A stretch of DNA of 64,000 nucleotides. Source: Spirochaetota bacterium (GTDB lineage Bacteria; Spirochaetota; Spirochaetia; Treponematales; Rectinemataceae). A model generated the notes under the pieces. That model worked only from the letters and a program-made list of their open reading frames with translations. It ran no database searches and had not been told where the DNA came from. The position numbers and the translations under genes are program-made. Shown here in pieces: positions 27,029 through 34,452 of this stretch. Location: assembly GCA_022711355.1 (NCBI GenBank), contig JAKLFE010000005.1, positions 1 to 64,000 on the forward strand, written 5' to 3'. The first letter of the stretch is position 1. Every line of letters starts with the position of its first letter.

Positions 27029-27979
27029 CTAGCGGGCGGCGAAGCTCTTGAGGAAGCTGCGCAGCGGGTAGACCAGGAGGACCGTGCCCGCCACCATGAC
27101 CGCCGAGAGGGCGTTGATCACCGGAGAGACGCCGAAGCGGATCGCCGAGTAGATGTACAGCGGGAGGGTCGTCGAGCCCGGGCCCGAGACGAAGAAGGTG
27201 ATGACGAAGTCCTCGAGCGAGAGGGTGACCGCCGTGAGGAAGCCCGAGGCTATGCCCGGCACGGCCATGGGGAGGATGACCTTGAAGAGGGTCTGGGTCT
27301 CGGTGGCGCCCAGGTCGCGGGCGGCCTCCACGATGCTCGGGTCGGATTCCTCGAGCCGGGCCGAGACGAGGAGGTAGACGAAGGGGATGTTGAAGGTCGT
27401 GTGGGCTATCCACACGGTGAGCATGCCGAGCTTGAGGCCGACGCCCGCGAAGAAGACAAGGAGGGAGACGCCCACGACGATCTCCGGCATGATCATCGGC
27501 ACGAAGCTCATGGCAGCGACGTAGGGCCGGTACCAGAAGGCGTAGCGCTGGGTCCCCACCGCAGCCAGGGTCCCGAGGGCCGTGGCGCCGAGGGCCGAGC
27601 CCAGGGCTATGGCCAGGGAGTTGCCGAAGGCCCTCCACAGCTCGTCGGAGCCCAGGAAGAGTTTCTCGTACCAGACGAGGGAGAAGCCGGTCCAGCTCCC
27701 GCCCTTCGAGGCGTTGAAGGAATAGATGAAGAGGACCATGAGGGGGGCGAAGAGAAAGAGGATGACGGCGCCGAAGACGTAGTCGGAGAGGGAGGAGCCG
27801 CGCTTGCGCGGCGCCCCCGAGCGCTCGACGGTGGCGCGGCCGCGGCCGGCGCGGACGATGCGCGCCCGCCTGAGGAGGTGGACCAGGCGATGGGGCACGG
27901 CGATGGCGAGGCGGCGGAAGAGGGGCTTGCGGAGGCGGCCGGGCCCCTCCCCTGCCGCGCGGGTCTCCTCGCCGCTCAT
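27029..27979 (-). CDS. potC: Polyamine ABC transporter permease PotC-like
   Basis: A 316-residue permease. The first membrane segment, LFLFAPLMVLFIYSFNASK, is the PotC start, preceded by about 70 arginine-rich cytoplasmic residues that PotC usually lacks. The EAA loop is seen in VEAARDLGATETQTLFKVIL. The start codon overlaps the potB stop by 4 bases, supporting the long N-terminus, though a later start is not excluded. It works with PotB as the channel pair. Confidence 0.9.
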   Translation of the reverse strand: MSGEETRAAGEGPGRLRKPLFRRLAIAVPHRLVHLLRRARIVRAGRGRATVERSGAPRKRGSSLSDYVFGAVILFLFAPLMVLFIYSFNASKGGSWTGFSLVWYEKLFLGSDELWRAFGNSLAIALGSALGATALGTLAAVGTQRYAFWYRPYVAAMSFVPMIMPEIVVGVSLLVFFAGVGLKLGMLTVWIAHTTFNIPFVYLLVSARLEESDPSIVEAARDLGATETQTLFKVILPMAVPGIASGFLTAVTLSLEDFVITFFVSGPGSTTLPLYIYSAIRFGVSPVINALSAVMVAGTVLLVYPLRSFLKSFAAR

Positions 27980-28860
27980 GACGCGGCCCTCGTCGCCGCG
28001 GTGGCTTCGACGCCCGCGTCGATCTCCACGTGGACCGCCTTCCGCCGCGAGCGGAGGGCGAAGAGCATGGCGGCCACGGCCGTGAGGAAGGTCACGGTCA
28101 TCGAGATGGCCGAGGCCAGGGGCCAGTTGCGGGTCTTCGTCACCTGGTCGGCGATCACGTTGCCGAGCATGTAGGAATCCTTGCCGCCCACGAGGAGGGG
28201 CACGGCGTAGGCGCCGAAGATGGGGATGAAGGTGAAGAGGACCGCGGTCACCAGGCCCCCGCGGATATTGGGCAGGAGGACCTTGACGATGGCCTCGAGC
28301 CTGCTCGCCCCGAGGTCCCGGGCGGCCTCGAGGAGGGTGAAGTCGAACTTGTCGATGGTGGAGAAGAGTGGGAGGATCGCGTAGGGCAGGTACATGTACA
28401 CGAGCACCAGGATGACGGCCCCCTGGTTGTAGAGGAACTGGAGCGGCTCGCCCACGAGGCCCGCGAGCCGGAGGAAGTCGTTGAGGAAGCCCTCGTTGCC
28501 GAGGATGGCTATCCAGGCGTAGATGCGGACGAGGAAGTTGGTCCAGAAGGGCACGATGACGAGGAAGAGCCCGAGGGACTGGTTGCGGCTCCGCGCGATG
28601 CTGTAGCCGCAGGGCAGGGCGACGAGGATCGTGGCCGCCGTGGCCGCCAGGGAGACCCAGAGGGTGCGGAAGGCGACGAGGAGGAGGGTCGGGTTGGCCA
28701 GTGCCCGGTAGGCGTCCAGGCTCGCCTCGGGCTCGACCCCGCCGTAGAGGCCCTTCTTCATGAAGGAGTAGGCGACGATGATCGCGAGGGGGGCGGCGAA
28801 GAAGAGGCTGAGCCAGAGGGCCTGGGGGGCGGCGTAGAGGCCGCCGTAGTTGCGCTTCAT
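27976..28860 (-). CDS. potB: Polyamine ABC transporter permease PotB-like
   Basis: A 294-residue inner-membrane permease. Its N-terminus (WLSLFFAAPLAIIVAYSFMKKG) and EAA loop (LLEAARDLGASRLEAIVKVLLPN) fit PotB. The ATG at 28860 overlaps the potA stop codon as ATGA; longer readings upstream enter the potA gene in another frame and are not supported. It forms the membrane channel with PotC. Confidence 0.92.
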   Translation of the reverse strand: MKRNYGGLYAAPQALWLSLFFAAPLAIIVAYSFMKKGLYGGVEPEASLDAYRALANPTLLLVAFRTLWVSLAATAATILVALPCGYSIARSRNQSLGLFLVIVPFWTNFLVRIYAWIAILGNEGFLNDFLRLAGLVGEPLQFLYNQGAVILVLVYMYLPYAILPLFSTIDKFDFTLLEAARDLGASRLEAIVKVLLPNIRGGLVTAVLFTFIPIFGAYAVPLLVGGKDSYMLGNVIADQVTKTRNWPLASAISMTVTFLTAVAAMLFALRSRRKAVHVEIDAGVEATAATRAAS

Positions 28861-29996
28861 GCGGGCCGGCGGATGCCGCCGGAGGAGGGCGGCCGGGCGC
28901 TCGACTCGACGACGACGGCGTCCCTGGCGCTCCAGGAGACGTAGACCTCGTCCTTCCACTCGATGTCGGGCACGCCCTCCGACCAGTTGGCGTGCTGGCG
29001 GAAGACCGTCAGGCTCCCCCCCACGGCCAGCTTGACGATGTACTTGGTCTGGAAGCCCGAGTAGATCGGCTCGGCTACGAGGCCGGAGCGCACGTTGAGC
29101 TCGGGGAAGCCGAGCGGCTCGTCCGAGCCGATGCGGATCTTCTCCGGCCTGACCGCGACGCTCACGGTTGCGCCGACCGGGGCCTCGCCGTTGGCCTCGA
29201 CGAGGAGGGAGCCGAAGCCGGCCGCCTCCACCGTCGCGAAGCCGCCTTCCTTGGCGACGACCTTGCCGACGAAGATGTTCGTCTCGCCGATGAAGCGGGC
29301 GACGAAGTCGGAGGAGGGATTCTCGTAGATCTGCTGGGGGCTGCCCACCTGGAGCACGTCGCCCTGGTTCATCACCGCGATGCGGTCGGAGACCGAGAGG
29401 GCCTCCTGCTGGTCGTGGGTCACGTAGATGAAGGTGATGCCGACCTTGTCGTGGATCGCGTCGAGCTCGAGGAGCATGTGCTGCCTGAGCTTGGCGTCCA
29501 GGGCCGAGAGGGGCTCGTCGAGGAGGAGGACCGAGGGCTCGTTGATGAGGGCCCGGGCTATGGCCACGCGCTGCTTCTGCCCGCCGGAGAGCATGGAGGG
29601 CTTCTTGTCGGCGTGGGACTCGAGCTGGACGAGGGAGAGGTGGCGCATCACCATCTCCCGGACCAGGCGGTTCGGGACCCGCCTGATCCGCAGGGGGAAG
29701 GCGACGTTCTCGAAGACCGTGAGGTGGGGGAAGAGGGCGTAGCTTTGGAAGACCGTGTTGCAGCGCCGCTTGTCCGGGGGCAGGCCCGTGACCTCGCGGC
29801 CGTCGATCTTGACGGAGCCCGCGTCGGGATCCTCGAAGCCCGCGATAACCCGCAGGAGGGTTGTCTTGCCGCAGCCCGAGGGACCGAGGAGGGAGAAGAA
29901 CTCGCCCTTCCTGATCTCGAGGGAGACGTCCTTCAGCGCCTTGAAGTCGCCGAAGGACTTGGAAATACCCGAAACGGCAACGTCGGAACCTTTCAC
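28857..29996 (-). CDS. potA: Polyamine ABC transporter ATPase PotA-like
   Basis: A 379-residue ATPase. Walker A is GPSGCGKTTLL, the signature LSGGQKQRVAIARAL and Walker B VLLLDEPLSALD. The C-terminal part (about 240-379) is a TOBE regulatory domain, as in PotA and other CUT1-type ATPases. It is the first gene of potABCD and powers the permease pair. Confidence 0.93.
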   Translation of the reverse strand: MKGSDVAVSGISKSFGDFKALKDVSLEIRKGEFFSLLGPSGCGKTTLLRVIAGFEDPDAGSVKIDGREVTGLPPDKRRCNTVFQSYALFPHLTVFENVAFPLRIRRVPNRLVREMVMRHLSLVQLESHADKKPSMLSGGQKQRVAIARALINEPSVLLLDEPLSALDAKLRQHMLLELDAIHDKVGITFIYVTHDQQEALSVSDRIAVMNQGDVLQVGSPQQIYENPSSDFVARFIGETNIFVGKVVAKEGGFATVEAAGFGSLLVEANGEAPVGATVSVAVRPEKIRIGSDEPLGFPELNVRSGLVAEPIYSGFQTKYIVKLAVGGSLTVFRQHANWSEGVPDIEWKDEVYVSWSARDAVVVESSARPPSSGGIRRPA

Positions 29997-30033
29997 CGCT
30001 TCAGTCTCCTCGTCCGAGGTATCTTCTGCGCAT

Positions 30034-30063
30034 GGTATACGGAATGACGGCCGACTTCGTCAA
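30034..30063 (-). promoter_or_regulatory. Probable promoter of potABCD
   Basis: Minus-strand TTGACG (30058-30063) and TATACC (30034-30039) are 18 bases apart, ahead of potA. The surrounding 120 bases are clearly richer in A/T than the neighbouring genes. The region also follows the selB stop; no terminator is obvious, so some read-through from selB is possible. Confidence 0.55.
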
Positions 30064-30116
30064 GACTTTCCGGGGATAAATATCCAAATTTCTTGCATTC
30101 GGATACATCCCTTAAC

Positions 30117-31973
30117 CTATTCAGACATTGGGCGAAGTCCACTCCCCTCGCCTCCGATCCCTTTGAGAACCAGGCGGATCTCCCCCTTCCGGCGCAGCAG
30201 GCCGTCGCGCTCCATCCGGTTGAGCAGGGGAATGATCCACTTGCGGGACAGGCCCGTCGCGGCCTTGGCCTCCTGGAGGCTGAGCTCGGCTCCCGCGGGA
30301 CGGGAGCCGAGCGCGGCTTCGGCCAAGGCCCGATAGGCCTTCGCGGAGAGGAAGAGCCGCCCGTCGAGGCTGACCGCCCTCCCCCGCTTGCACAGGAGCT
30401 CGAGCTCGCGCCGCAGGCCCTTCCCCCCTTCGGCGGCCTCGTCCAGGCCGCCGCGATCGGCGAGATCGAGGCGCTCGGCGAGCTCGAGGGCGGAGCGGGG
30501 CAGCTCGGGCAGGCCTTTGGCGGAGACGAGGTTTCCTCCCTCGAGGCGGAGGGCGAGCTCGGGACCGAGCCGCGCCAGGGCGGCGGCGCAGGCGGCGGCG
30601 GGCAGGCCGAGGCGGCTCGGGAGGCTCGCCGCGGGAAGGCCGCCGGCCTCGAGCGAAGCCTCCTTCAGGGCAGCCGCGACCGAAGCCCAGCGCCTGGGTG
30701 AGAAGGCCCAGGCGCCCGCCGCCTCGGCCCGGGGGATCGGGGCTGCCCCTGTTGCAAGCTCGAGGCAACCGGCCAGCTCGAGCTTGAAGGCCCGCAGGAT
30801 CCCGTCGAAGGGCAGTTCGTGTTGGCACGGCGAGGCGGGAAGGACTCCTAGGGCGGCGGCGGCCTCGCTCAGAGCGGCCTCCAGCCTCGAACGCTCCTCG
30901 CGCTCCCCGCCCCCCTCGGCCAGGAGGAAGCCCGCGGCGAGTATGTCGGCCCCTCCCTTCCTGAGGATGATGATCGGCTGCCCCTCGTAGGCGGCGAAAG
31001 GCTCCTCGGCCGCGACGCGGAGGAAGCCGGGAGTCCTGGCCGGCCAGATCCGGAGCTCCCGATAGGCGCTGCCGCAGGCGGCCTCCGCCGCGAGGCCGGC
31101 CCGGGGCTTGAAGCCAGCGTAGCGGGGATCGAGGGCGAGGTAGGCCGAACGGAGCTCCAGGATCCCGGCCCCGGGAGCGCAGAGGCAGTCCCCGCGCCCG
31201 ATCTCCCGCTTCGGGCGGGAGAGGCCGATGGCCACCCGGCTTCCGGGAGCCGCCGCCTCGACCTCGGCGCCGTAGCTCTGGAGGCTCCGGACGCGCAGAG
31301 CCTCGCCGGAGGGGAGGCGAAGGAGCTCCTGGCCGAGGCTCAGCGGCCCGCCGCGGAGGCTCCCCGCCACGACGAGGCCCGAGCCGCGCAAGGCGAAGGA
31401 GCGGTCGACGAAGAGGTAGGCCCCCCGGCTCGGGCTCGAGGTCGGGCGCCCCGATTCGGCCAGGCGCCCGAGGGAGGTGGCCAGGAGGGAGCGGAGCTCG
31501 GCGATGCCCCTCCCCCGCAGGGAGTCGACGGCCAGCCAGGGAGGCTCGGGCGCCTCGGGGCCATAGAGGGCGGCGAGCCTCGCGCAGGCATCGGCGGCGG
31601 CCGCGGCGGCGCGCCCGGGCGGGGCGAGGTCGGCCTTCGTGATCGCGAGGGCGAGTATGGGGGCGCCCAGGGCGCGCAGGACCTCGGCGTGCCGTCCCGT
31701 CTGCTCCATCCAGCCGTCGTCGGCGGCGACCACGAGGAGGGCCCCGTCGACGCCCCAGGCCCCCGCGACCATGTTGCGGATGTAGCGTTCGTGGCCGGGC
31801 ACGTCGATGACGCCGATGCTCTCCCCCCCCTCCACGAAGCGGGCGAAGCCGAGATCGGTCGTCATGCCCCGGGCCTTCTCCTCCGGCAGGCGGTCGGGAT
31901 CGGTCCCGGTCAGGGCGGCGACAAGGGCGCTCTTGCCGTGGTCGACGTGGCCGGCTGTCCCGACGACGGGCAC
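30117..31973 (-). CDS. selB: Selenocysteine-specific elongation factor SelB
   Basis: A 618-residue GTPase that carries Sec-tRNA to the ribosome and binds the SECIS hairpin in mRNA; the E. coli protein is 614 residues. The GTPase motifs are GTAGHVDHGKS, the switch region RGMTTDLGFA, DVPGHERYIRNM and ITKAD. EF-Tu-like domains 2 and 3 follow, and winged-helix repeats that bind the SECIS fill the last 250 residues or so. The start is a GTG two bases after the selA stop codon; longer readings overlap selA without similarity. Confidence 0.95.
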   Translation of the reverse strand: MPVVGTAGHVDHGKSALVAALTGTDPDRLPEEKARGMTTDLGFARFVEGGESIGVIDVPGHERYIRNMVAGAWGVDGALLVVAADDGWMEQTGRHAEVLRALGAPILALAITKADLAPPGRAAAAAADACARLAALYGPEAPEPPWLAVDSLRGRGIAELRSLLATSLGRLAESGRPTSSPSRGAYLFVDRSFALRGSGLVVAGSLRGGPLSLGQELLRLPSGEALRVRSLQSYGAEVEAAAPGSRVAIGLSRPKREIGRGDCLCAPGAGILELRSAYLALDPRYAGFKPRAGLAAEAACGSAYRELRIWPARTPGFLRVAAEEPFAAYEGQPIIILRKGGADILAAGFLLAEGGGEREERSRLEAALSEAAAALGVLPASPCQHELPFDGILRAFKLELAGCLELATGAAPIPRAEAAGAWAFSPRRWASVAAALKEASLEAGGLPAASLPSRLGLPAAACAAALARLGPELALRLEGGNLVSAKGLPELPRSALELAERLDLADRGGLDEAAEGGKGLRRELELLCKRGRAVSLDGRLFLSAKAYRALAEAALGSRPAGAELSLQEAKAATGLSRKWIIPLLNRMERDGLLRRKGEIRLVLKGIGGEGSGLRPMSE

Positions 31974-31975
31974 CC

Positions 31976-33370
31976 TCAGTCCCCCTGCGATTCCAGGCCC
32001 AGGGCCTCGCGGAGGAGGCGGGCCAGGAGGGCCGGCTCCTCGCCCGCGAGGGCGGCGAGGTCGACGAGGAGGCGCCCTTCCCGCATGGCCGGCACGAGAG
32101 GCGGGCTGCCCTCCCGGAGCCGCGCGGCCAGCTTGTCGGCCCCGCCGGCCGCCTCGACCAAGGAAGCCTCGGGCTCGAGAGCCAGGGAAGGGAATGTCTC
32201 GTCGGGGGAGCTGCCCCCGCCCGTCGCCCCGCTCGAGTCGACCAGCCTGACCGACTCCTTGGGCAGGCGGCGCCTGATCGCCTGGCCGAGGCGCGAGAGC
32301 TCCTCGCGCTCGGGGATCCGCGAGGCCCGGTCCTCGCCGTTGAGGGCGCGGACGAGGCGCTCCTCGAGGAGGCTCACGACGGTCTTGCCCGGCCTGAGGG
32401 CGCGGAAGAGGGGATCGCGGCCCATGGCCGAGACGAGCTCGGCCCGTCCCGCCGCTATCCCGGCCTGGGGCCCTCCCAGGAGCTTGTCGCCCGAGAAGCA
32501 GACCAGGGAGGCCCCGTCGCGGAGGGCGCGGCGGACGGGGAGCTCCCCCGGCAGGCCGGCCTCCATGCAGCCCGAGCCCTGGTCGTGGATCAGGGGGAGG
32601 CTCCGAGGCAGGGCGGCGGCGAGCTCGGCGGTCGAGGGCCGCGAGGCGAAGCCGCGCATCGCGAAGTTGGAGAGGTGGACCGAGAGGATGCAGGCCGTCT
32701 CCGGCCCGATCGCGTCGAGGTAGTCCCTGACCGTCGTCACGTTCGTCGTGCCTACCTCGACGAGCCTGGCTCCCGAGAGGGCGAGGATCTCCGGGATGCG
32801 GAAGCCCCCCCCGATCTGGATCTGCTCGCCCCGCGATACCAGGACCTCGCGGCCCGAGGCCAGGGCGCGGAGGGCCAGGAGGAGGGCGCCCGCGTTGTTG
32901 TTCAGGAGGATGGCCGACTCGGCCCCGGCTGCCAGGGCGGCGAGCTCGCAGGCGAAGTAGCCGCGCCGTCCCCGCTCCCCGCTCGCGAGGTCGAACTCGA
33001 GGTTGGAGTAGCCCGTGTTGAGCTCCGCCGCGGCCTCCCACTCGGCCCGCCCCAGGGGCGACCGGCCGAGGTTCGTGTGGAGGAGGACGCCCGTCCCGTT
33101 GAGGACCCGCCTCGTCCTCCGCCGGGCGAGGGCGGCGAGCCGGGAGGCGATGGCGGCCGCCAGGGCCGCCTCATCGAGGATGAGCTCCGGACCAGCGCCC
33201 CCGGCGGCCTCCGCCCCGGGTCGGGCGGCCCGGGCGCGGGCGTAGTCGACCTCGGCCCGGACGGAGCGGAGGACGAGGGGCCGCGACAGGATCGGGAAGA
33301 AGGCCGCTATCTCCGGCCGCTCGAGGAGGGCGCCGACGGCGGGGGGATGGGGGGAGTCGCTTTCTTTCAT
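31976..33370 (-). CDS. selA: L-seryl-tRNA(Sec) selenium transferase
   Basis: A 464-residue PLP enzyme that turns Ser-tRNA(Sec) into Sec-tRNA(Sec) using selenophosphate; E. coli SelA is 463 residues. The N-terminal domain (AVGALLERPEIAAFF) and the NGTGVLLHTNLGRSPLG motif match SelA, and the PLP lysine is K296 in CFSGDKLLGGPQAG. The ATG at 33370 lies one base after the tRNA-Sec 3' end, with no ribosome site. A longer frame through the tRNA gene gives residues unlike SelA. Translation may rely on leaderless or weak initiation. Confidence 0.95.
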   Translation of the reverse strand: MKESDSPHPPAVGALLERPEIAAFFPILSRPLVLRSVRAEVDYARARAARPGAEAAGGAGPELILDEAALAAAIASRLAALARRRTRRVLNGTGVLLHTNLGRSPLGRAEWEAAAELNTGYSNLEFDLASGERGRRGYFACELAALAAGAESAILLNNNAGALLLALRALASGREVLVSRGEQIQIGGGFRIPEILALSGARLVEVGTTNVTTVRDYLDAIGPETACILSVHLSNFAMRGFASRPSTAELAAALPRSLPLIHDQGSGCMEAGLPGELPVRRALRDGASLVCFSGDKLLGGPQAGIAAGRAELVSAMGRDPLFRALRPGKTVVSLLEERLVRALNGEDRASRIPEREELSRLGQAIRRRLPKESVRLVDSSGATGGGSSPDETFPSLALEPEASLVEAAGGADKLAARLREGSPPLVPAMREGRLLVDLAALAGEEPALLARLLREALGLESQGD

Positions 33371-33371
33371 A

Positions 33372-33460
33372 CGGAAGAGGCAGGAATCGGACCTGCCGCC
33401 GCGCGAGGCGCGGCCGACGGTTTTGAAGACCGCGAGAGCCACCAGGCCCCATCAGCTTCC
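33372..33460 (-). tRNA. selC: Selenocysteine tRNA (UCA anticodon)
   Basis: An 89-base tRNA on the minus strand. It begins GGAAG and ends CTTCC-G. The D arm has a 6-base stem, as usual for tRNA-Sec; the anticodon arm has loop CTTCAAA with anticodon TCA; the long variable arm has a perfect 7-base stem (GCCGCGC/GCGCGGC); the T arm has stem GCAGG/CCTGC. CCA is not encoded. In the acceptor stem the first five pairs are sound, but the next two positions (C-T and T-C) do not pair. It directly precedes selA and selB. Confidence 0.9.
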
Positions 33461-33465
33461 GCGCT

Positions 33466-33495
33466 ATCCTAGGGGCCCGCGAGCCGGGCAGTCAA
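33466..33495 (-). promoter_or_regulatory. Promoter of tRNA-Sec, selA and selB
   Basis: Minus-strand TTGACT (33490-33495) and TAGGAT (33466-33471) are 18 bases apart. The -10 box ends 5 bases before the tRNA, so the transcript would begin at or near its 5' end. No other promoter is seen before selA. Confidence 0.65.
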
Positions 33496-33504
33496 GCGCG
33501 GGCG

Positions 33505-33538
33505 AAAAAAAGCGCGCGCCCGGAAGCCGGGCGCGCGC
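33505..33538 (-). terminator. Rho-independent terminator after the rhodanese gene
   Basis: A perfect 12-base stem (33512-33523 and 33527-33538) with a 3-base loop is followed on the minus strand by seven T. It lies just after the rhodanese stop codon and before the tRNA-Sec promoter, separating the two transcripts. Confidence 0.9.
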
Positions 33539-33559
33539 CGGAATGCGCGGCTAGCCGCC

Positions 33560-34438
33560 TCAGCGCCAGGTATGGGTCACGTACTTGACCGCGGGATCCG
33601 CGGCGAGGACCTGGGAGGAGCCGTCGAAGTTGCTCACGGCCTTCCACCCGAGCATCTCGGAGAAGATCCACCACCAGGTCGTGGCGAGGACCCCGGAGTC
33701 GCAGTAGACGATGGTCTCCTTCTTGGGGTCGAGGCCGACCTTGAGGGCCATGGCCTCGAGCTCGGCCCTGGGCCGCACGAGGCCGTCGACCGTGATCCAG
33801 GTGTTGGGCAGGGGATAGGCCCCGGAGAAGTGGCCGGCCTGGGCCACGAAGGCCTGCTTGGTGACGCCGAAATAGCTGTCATAGGTCCGGGCGTCGACGA
33901 GCTGGGCGGTCTTGGCGCCGAGGACCTTGGCCTTGTCGGCGAAGAAGGCCGCGACGGGCTTGGCCGCGAAGCTCCCGCCCTTCTTGAAGGCGGCCTCGGT
34001 CTGGGCTGCCTTGCCGGCCTTGGCCCAGGCCGCGTAGCCCCCGTCGAGGAGGGAGACATTCTCGAGGCCGGCGTAGCGGAGGGTCCAGGCCACGCGGGTG
34101 GCCCAGGCGAAGCGCGAGCCGTCCGATTCGACGACGACCACGAGGGAGTCGGCCTTGACGCCGGCATCGGTCAGGAGGTCGGAGAGATCGTCCAGCTCGG
34201 GCAGCTCGTTGTTGATATCGCCCTTCTTCACGTAGAGGCCCGCTCCGATGACGTTGACCGCCCCGGGGACATGGCCGGCTTTGTAGTCCTCGACCTTGCG
34301 TACGTCCATGACGACGAGCCGGGGGTTCGAGAGGTTGGCCTCGAGCCAGGCCGCGTCGACCACGGGCGCGATGTCCCGAGCGAAGGCGGCCGGGGCCAGG
34401 CTCAGCAGGAGGCAGGACAGGATCAGCAGCTTCTTCAT
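33560..34438 (-). CDS. Exported rhodanese-like sulphurtransferase
   Basis: A 292-residue protein with a signal peptide (MKKLLILSCLLLSLAPAAFA) and two rhodanese domains. The first domain (about 22-140) lacks an obvious catalytic cysteine; the second has C246 in YCDSGVLATTWW, at the active-site loop. The arrangement resembles SseA-type thiosulphate or mercaptopyruvate sulphurtransferases, but it acts outside the cytoplasm. It starts 14 bases after the cytochrome gene with AAGGAG before the ATG, so the two are co-expressed. In Geobacter ext clusters a rhodanese, ExtH, accompanies multihaem cytochromes; this comparison is from memory. Confidence 0.9.
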   Translation of the reverse strand: MKKLLILSCLLLSLAPAAFARDIAPVVDAAWLEANLSNPRLVVMDVRKVEDYKAGHVPGAVNVIGAGLYVKKGDINNELPELDDLSDLLTDAGVKADSLVVVVESDGSRFAWATRVAWTLRYAGLENVSLLDGGYAAWAKAGKAAQTEAAFKKGGSFAAKPVAAFFADKAKVLGAKTAQLVDARTYDSYFGVTKQAFVAQAGHFSGAYPLPNTWITVDGLVRPRAELEAMALKVGLDPKKETIVYCDSGVLATTWWWIFSEMLGWKAVSNFDGSSQVLAADPAVKYVTHTWR

Positions 34439-34452
34439 GCGATTCTCCTTTT

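Noticed and set aside
33371-33442. Longer SelA start inside the tRNA-Sec gene
   Set aside because: The added residues are the translated tRNA and do not resemble SelA; the ATG at 33370 gives the family's length and N-terminus.
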